Source: Comamonadaceae bacterium PBBC2 (GTDB lineage Bacteria; Pseudomonadota; Gammaproteobacteria; Burkholderiales; Burkholderiaceae_C). From it: a stretch of 44,041 bases of DNA. The position numbers and the translations under genes were made by a program. The stretch spans positions 1 through 44,041 of the forward strand of contig NKIO01000025.1 of assembly GCA_002255935.1 (NCBI GenBank), in the 5' to 3' direction. Positions 41,839 to 44,041 of this stretch are shown one piece after another (positions within the stretch are counted from its first letter, which is position 1; the number at the start of each line of letters is the position of its first letter). Under the pieces are notes generated by a model. It saw nothing but the letters and a program-made list of their open reading frames with translations, did no database searches and was not told where the DNA came from.

Positions 41839-42844
41839 GTCTTGTCTCTTGCTCGTTCTGTGGCCGCCCTGCAGCTTGGAGCAGCCATCCGCCCACGGCA
41901 TCGGGCAATCCTCGCACATGCCCCGGCCATCCACCTTGCGTAAAACCGACATGTCCCCCCTGGACGGGTTGCCACAAGGCCACTGATGCCGAGACATCTT
42001 TAGCCTTCGGCAGGCTTGACGCGGGCACAAAGGGGTCATTCAAGGCGTTCAAGGCCAATGCGGGGATGGCAATTTGATGCATCACCGGCTTGGCCGATGC
42101 ACGCTGCCAATAATCGTCGGTGTTTTGGAAGCCATGCAAAGGCGCAGTAAAAACATTGTCGAAGGCGTACAAGTCCTTCGCGGCCAGCATCCTTTGTCGG
42201 TCAAACAAGCCCGGATGCTGTGCCAGTTTGGCCAGCGCTTTGGGCTTCATGCTCCGCAAAAACATGCGCGTGTAAACCTGTCGGTTGAACCCGCGACCGA
42301 TGGCGTGGCCACTGGCCACCAAATCCAAGGGGGAACAGATCGAGGCCACGGCATCGGCTTTTGCCTTTGCTTGTGCGCCCTGTTCACCCGCCCAACGCAT
42401 CAGGGCATTGCCCCCCAAAGACACGCCCGCTGCCACCACGGTCTGCCCGCCTTCTTGTTGGTGCGCAAGACGGCATCTGCGCAAGATCCAGTCCACTTCT
42501 TGGTGATCGCCCGAATGGTAGGCGCGTGGGGCGTGGTTCAACTCACCGCTGCAGCCGCGGAAATGGGGGAGTGCAAAGTTCAAGTCGTGTTCGGCTGCCC
42601 AGTCGGCGAAAGCTTGCGCATAGTGGCTTTGCGATGAACCCTCAAGACCGTGGAAAAGCACCACCAAGGGCCTGCTGGGGTGACTGGCCGTTTGCCGGTC
42701 GACATCGACAAAATCACCATCAGGCGTGACCCAACGCTCACGTTGTAAAGGGCGTAAGGGGGCCCAATGCCTGCGTGCATACAAGGCTGACCAAATCGTT
42801 TGCACATGGCCACCCAGCAGCCACGCTGGTGCTTTGTACTGCAT
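41831..42844 (-). CDS. YheT-family alpha/beta hydrolase
   Basis: Putative carboxylesterase-like hydrolase of 337 residues. The family start PAWLLGGHVQTIWSAL is followed by the oxyanion region VVLFHGLEGSSQSHYAQAFA. The nucleophile elbow is GVSLGGNALMRW, and PHFRGCSGE is the YheT signature. The probable acid is in ALNDPFVP and the catalytic histidine in GGHVGF. YheT proteins are conserved, but their substrate is unknown. The ATG (42842-42844) overlaps the stop of the preceding NTF2-like gene, and the following gene overlaps its own stop, so all three are coupled. Confidence 0.92.
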   Translation of the reverse strand: MQYKAPAWLLGGHVQTIWSALYARRHWAPLRPLQRERWVTPDGDFVDVDRQTASHPSRPLVVLFHGLEGSSQSHYAQAFADWAAEHDLNFALPHFRGCSGELNHAPRAYHSGDHQEVDWILRRCRLAHQQEGGQTVVAAGVSLGGNALMRWAGEQGAQAKAKADAVASICSPLDLVASGHAIGRGFNRQVYTRMFLRSMKPKALAKLAQHPGLFDRQRMLAAKDLYAFDNVFTAPLHGFQNTDDYWQRASAKPVMHQIAIPALALNALNDPFVPASSLPKAKDVSASVALWQPVQGGHVGFTQGGWPGHVRGLPDAVGGWLLQAAGRPQNEQETRHG

Positions 42845-43290
42845 CAGTGCAAGACCAAGGGCTTGTGGCCTGCATCGGCATCTGTGGCCGTGCCGGGACT
42901 GGTGTGGTGCGCCACCAAGCGCCAGCCTTGCGGGGTTTTATGAAAAACATTGGTGGCGATCACCCATGCGTGTTGCGCACCTTGCGGTGTGATGACTTCA
43001 ACCCGCTCCACCAGGTGGTGAACCGCACTGGCCAGCGATTGGATTTTATGAACACGCTCAGGAAAGGCTTGCACGCTGCCGTTGGCAAACATGGCTTCAA
43101 ACGCAGCGCGGATGGCGCCTGGACCGATCAAGCGAGGGCCACCGGGGTGAACACAGACGATCTCGTCCTCCTCGGCCCAGCACGACATGAGTTGCTGGAT
43201 GTCTGCATTGTGCAAAGCCTCGTAGAAGGCTTGTTCAATGTCATCGGGCGTACCACCGACGATGGCGGCTTGCAGTTTGGCGCGTTTCAT
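42844..43290 (-). CDS. NTF2-like (SnoaL/DUF4440-type) protein
   Basis: Small cone-fold protein of 148 residues. The pattern DDIEQAFYEALHNADIQQLMSCWAEEDEIVCVHPGGPRLIGPGAIRAAFEAMFANG, then VEVITPQGAQHAWVIATNVFHKTPQGWRLVAHHTSPG, is that of a SnoaL/DUF4440 domain. Such proteins may bind or isomerise small polar compounds. No catalytic role can be assigned. First gene of the operon with the YheT-type hydrolase, overlapping it by one base. The roughly 110 bases upstream to the atp terminator hold no other gene. Confidence 0.85.
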   Translation of the reverse strand: MKRAKLQAAIVGGTPDDIEQAFYEALHNADIQQLMSCWAEEDEIVCVHPGGPRLIGPGAIRAAFEAMFANGSVQAFPERVHKIQSLASAVHHLVERVEVITPQGAQHAWVIATNVFHKTPQGWRLVAHHTSPGTATDADAGHKPLVLH

Positions 43291-43401
43291 AGGGTTTGGC
43301 TCAAATAGGCTGTAACCATCATTGTGATGCCTTGCAGGGTTTCAACGGCCCTTCCCCTGGGTATCGGTGCCCATTTTGTGCCGCAGCGCACACAGCAGAC
43401 G

Positions 43402-43432
43402 AAAAAAACCCGGACACATGGGTGCCGGGTTT
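43402..43432 (-). terminator. Intrinsic terminator of the atp operon
   Basis: Read on the minus strand, AAACCCGG...CCGGGTTT forms an 8-bp stem (43425-43432 with 43406-43413), extended by CAC/GTG with one bulge. It is followed by seven Us from the A-run at 43402-43408. It lies 29 bases past the atpC stop, as expected for the end of the ATP synthase operon. Confidence 0.9.
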
Positions 43433-43461
43433 CTCACAAAAGCAAGGTGTGAACCTGTCTT

Positions 43462-43875
43462 TTATTTCTTGCGATAGCGACGCAGAGCGGACAACTGAGC
43501 AGCCAATACAACCAGCTCGTTTTGAGCACGGGTCATGTCGATTTCGCTCTTGGCGTTGCGCAGGGCTTCTTCAGCCTCTTGCTTGGCCGCGTTGGCTTTT
43601 TCTTCGTCGAGGTCTTTACCGCGGATCGCAGTGTCGGACAGCACGGTCACGCAGTCTGGCTGCACTTCCAGGATGCCACCGGCCACGAAAACGAACTCTT
43701 CGCCGCCGTCAGCCGTTTCAATGCGAACCGACCCGGCTTTGATGCGGGTGATCAGCGGGGTGTGGCGTGGGTAAATGCCCAGTTCGCCAGACTCGCCGGG
43801 CAAGGCCACAAACCGGGCTTCGCCCGAGTAGATGGACTCTTCGGCACTGACCACATCAACGTGGATGGTGTTCAT
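43462..43875 (-). CDS. atpC: F-type ATP synthase epsilon subunit
   Basis: Rotor-stalk subunit that couples F1 to Fo and can inhibit ATP hydrolysis. The 137 residues show the N-terminal beta-sandwich ([71 protein letters not shown]) and the C-terminal helical hairpin ([20 protein letters not shown] to [10 protein letters not shown]). Family length is normal. It follows atpD by 68 bases and is last in the atp operon. Confidence 0.97.
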   Translation of the reverse strand: MNTIHVDVVSAEESIYSGEARFVALPGESGELGIYPRHTPLITRIKAGSVRIETADGGEEFVFVAGGILEVQPDCVTVLSDTAIRGKDLDEEKANAAKQEAEEALRNAKSEIDMTRAQNELVVLAAQLSALRRYRKK

Positions 43876-43943
43876 GTTTACTCCTTAAAAAGGTGCATTC
43901 AAGCGGGCAGCGGGGTGGCATTGAGCCGCCCCGAAGCACTGCT

Positions 43944-44041
43944 TTAAGCTGCCTTTTTGGCCTTTTCGAAAGCTTCGTCGATGGTGCCGACCATGTAGAA
44001 AGCTTGTTCTGGCAGGTGATCGCACTCGCCAGCCACAATCA
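43944..44041 (-). CDS. atpD: F-type ATP synthase beta subunit (C-terminal end; runs off the right edge)
   Basis: Only the last 32 residues are visible. They read [20 protein letters not shown] followed by [11 protein letters not shown], the highly conserved C-terminus of AtpD. The catalytic Walker motifs lie outside the window. Its position directly before atpC confirms the identity. Confidence 0.95.
   Translation of the reverse strand, partial: IVAGECDHLPEQAFYMVGTIDEAFEKAKKAA

Noticed and set aside
41839..42039. N-terminal extension of the conserved 180-residue protein
   Set aside because: The extension lies wholly within the hydrolase gene in another frame. The ATG overlapping the hydrolase stop fits an operon start.

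Overview
The window looks like chromosomal DNA of a GC-rich betaproteobacterium of the order Burkholderiales, most likely family Comamonadaceae (Limnohabitans/Rhodoferax/Acidovorax-like). This rests on mreB diverging from gatCAB, a DUF3567 gene, Bug/TctC-type solute receptors, a YheT-type hydrolase and the style of the proteins. No species can be named from sequence alone. Both ends are cut inside core genes: mreB on the left, atpD on the right.

Region 1 (1-7.5 kb) holds housekeeping genes. mreB faces away from the gatC-gatA-gatB amidotransferase operon, which ends in a strong terminator. A fumarylacetoacetate-hydrolase-family gene diverges from an IclR regulator across two overlapping palindromes. 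A DUF3108 envelope protein and a small DUF3567 protein follow.

Region 2 (7.5-18.9 kb) is a metabolic stretch littered with repeats. It carries an AbrB-family membrane protein, a class III omega-aminotransferase, purU, a GcvA-like LysR regulator, a glcD-type FAD oxidase, a MarR regulator with a 20-bp palindromic operator on its promoter, a class A flavin monooxygenase with a DUF2783 partner, and a tricarboxylate-type binding protein. Between these genes are at least 18 REP hairpins with a GTAG foot. Near the middle is their presumed transposase (RAYT, HUH/Y1 type), flanked by REP pairs on both sides. A second, unrelated 111-bp tandem repeat lies upstream of glcD.

Region 3 (18.9-26.2 kb) is a minus-strand catabolic cluster. 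In transcription order it encodes a membrane desaturase/hydroxylase with three histidine boxes, a rubredoxin, a membrane-anchored protein of unknown function, a GMC alcohol dehydrogenase, and a biotinyl-domain/carboxyltransferase fusion. An AraC regulator diverges from it across repeated half-sites. The order suggests oxygenation, alcohol oxidation and later acyl-CoA carboxylation of a hydrophobic substrate.

Region 4 (26.2-40.5 kb) is a complete surface-adhesin module. On the minus strand are an OmpA-domain lipoprotein and a 2177-residue type I secreted adhesin with 12 Ig-like repeats. Diverging from them is an operon of TolC-type outer-membrane protein, ABC exporter, HlyD-type adaptor and two DNA-binding proteins. 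One of these has an excisionase-like HTH plus a degenerate receiver domain; the other has an HTH plus a C-terminal membrane anchor. The AT-rich divergent region holds a perfect 36-bp palindrome and smaller related palindromes. This coupling of an exporter to two private, unusual regulators and a set of palindromes is the best candidate for something undescribed.

Region 5 (40.5-44 kb) has tRNA-Arg(CCG), a membrane-anchored cytochrome c5-type protein, a three-gene overlapping minus-strand operon (NTF2-like protein, YheT-type hydrolase, conserved protein), and the 3' end of the atp operon (atpD end, atpC, terminator).
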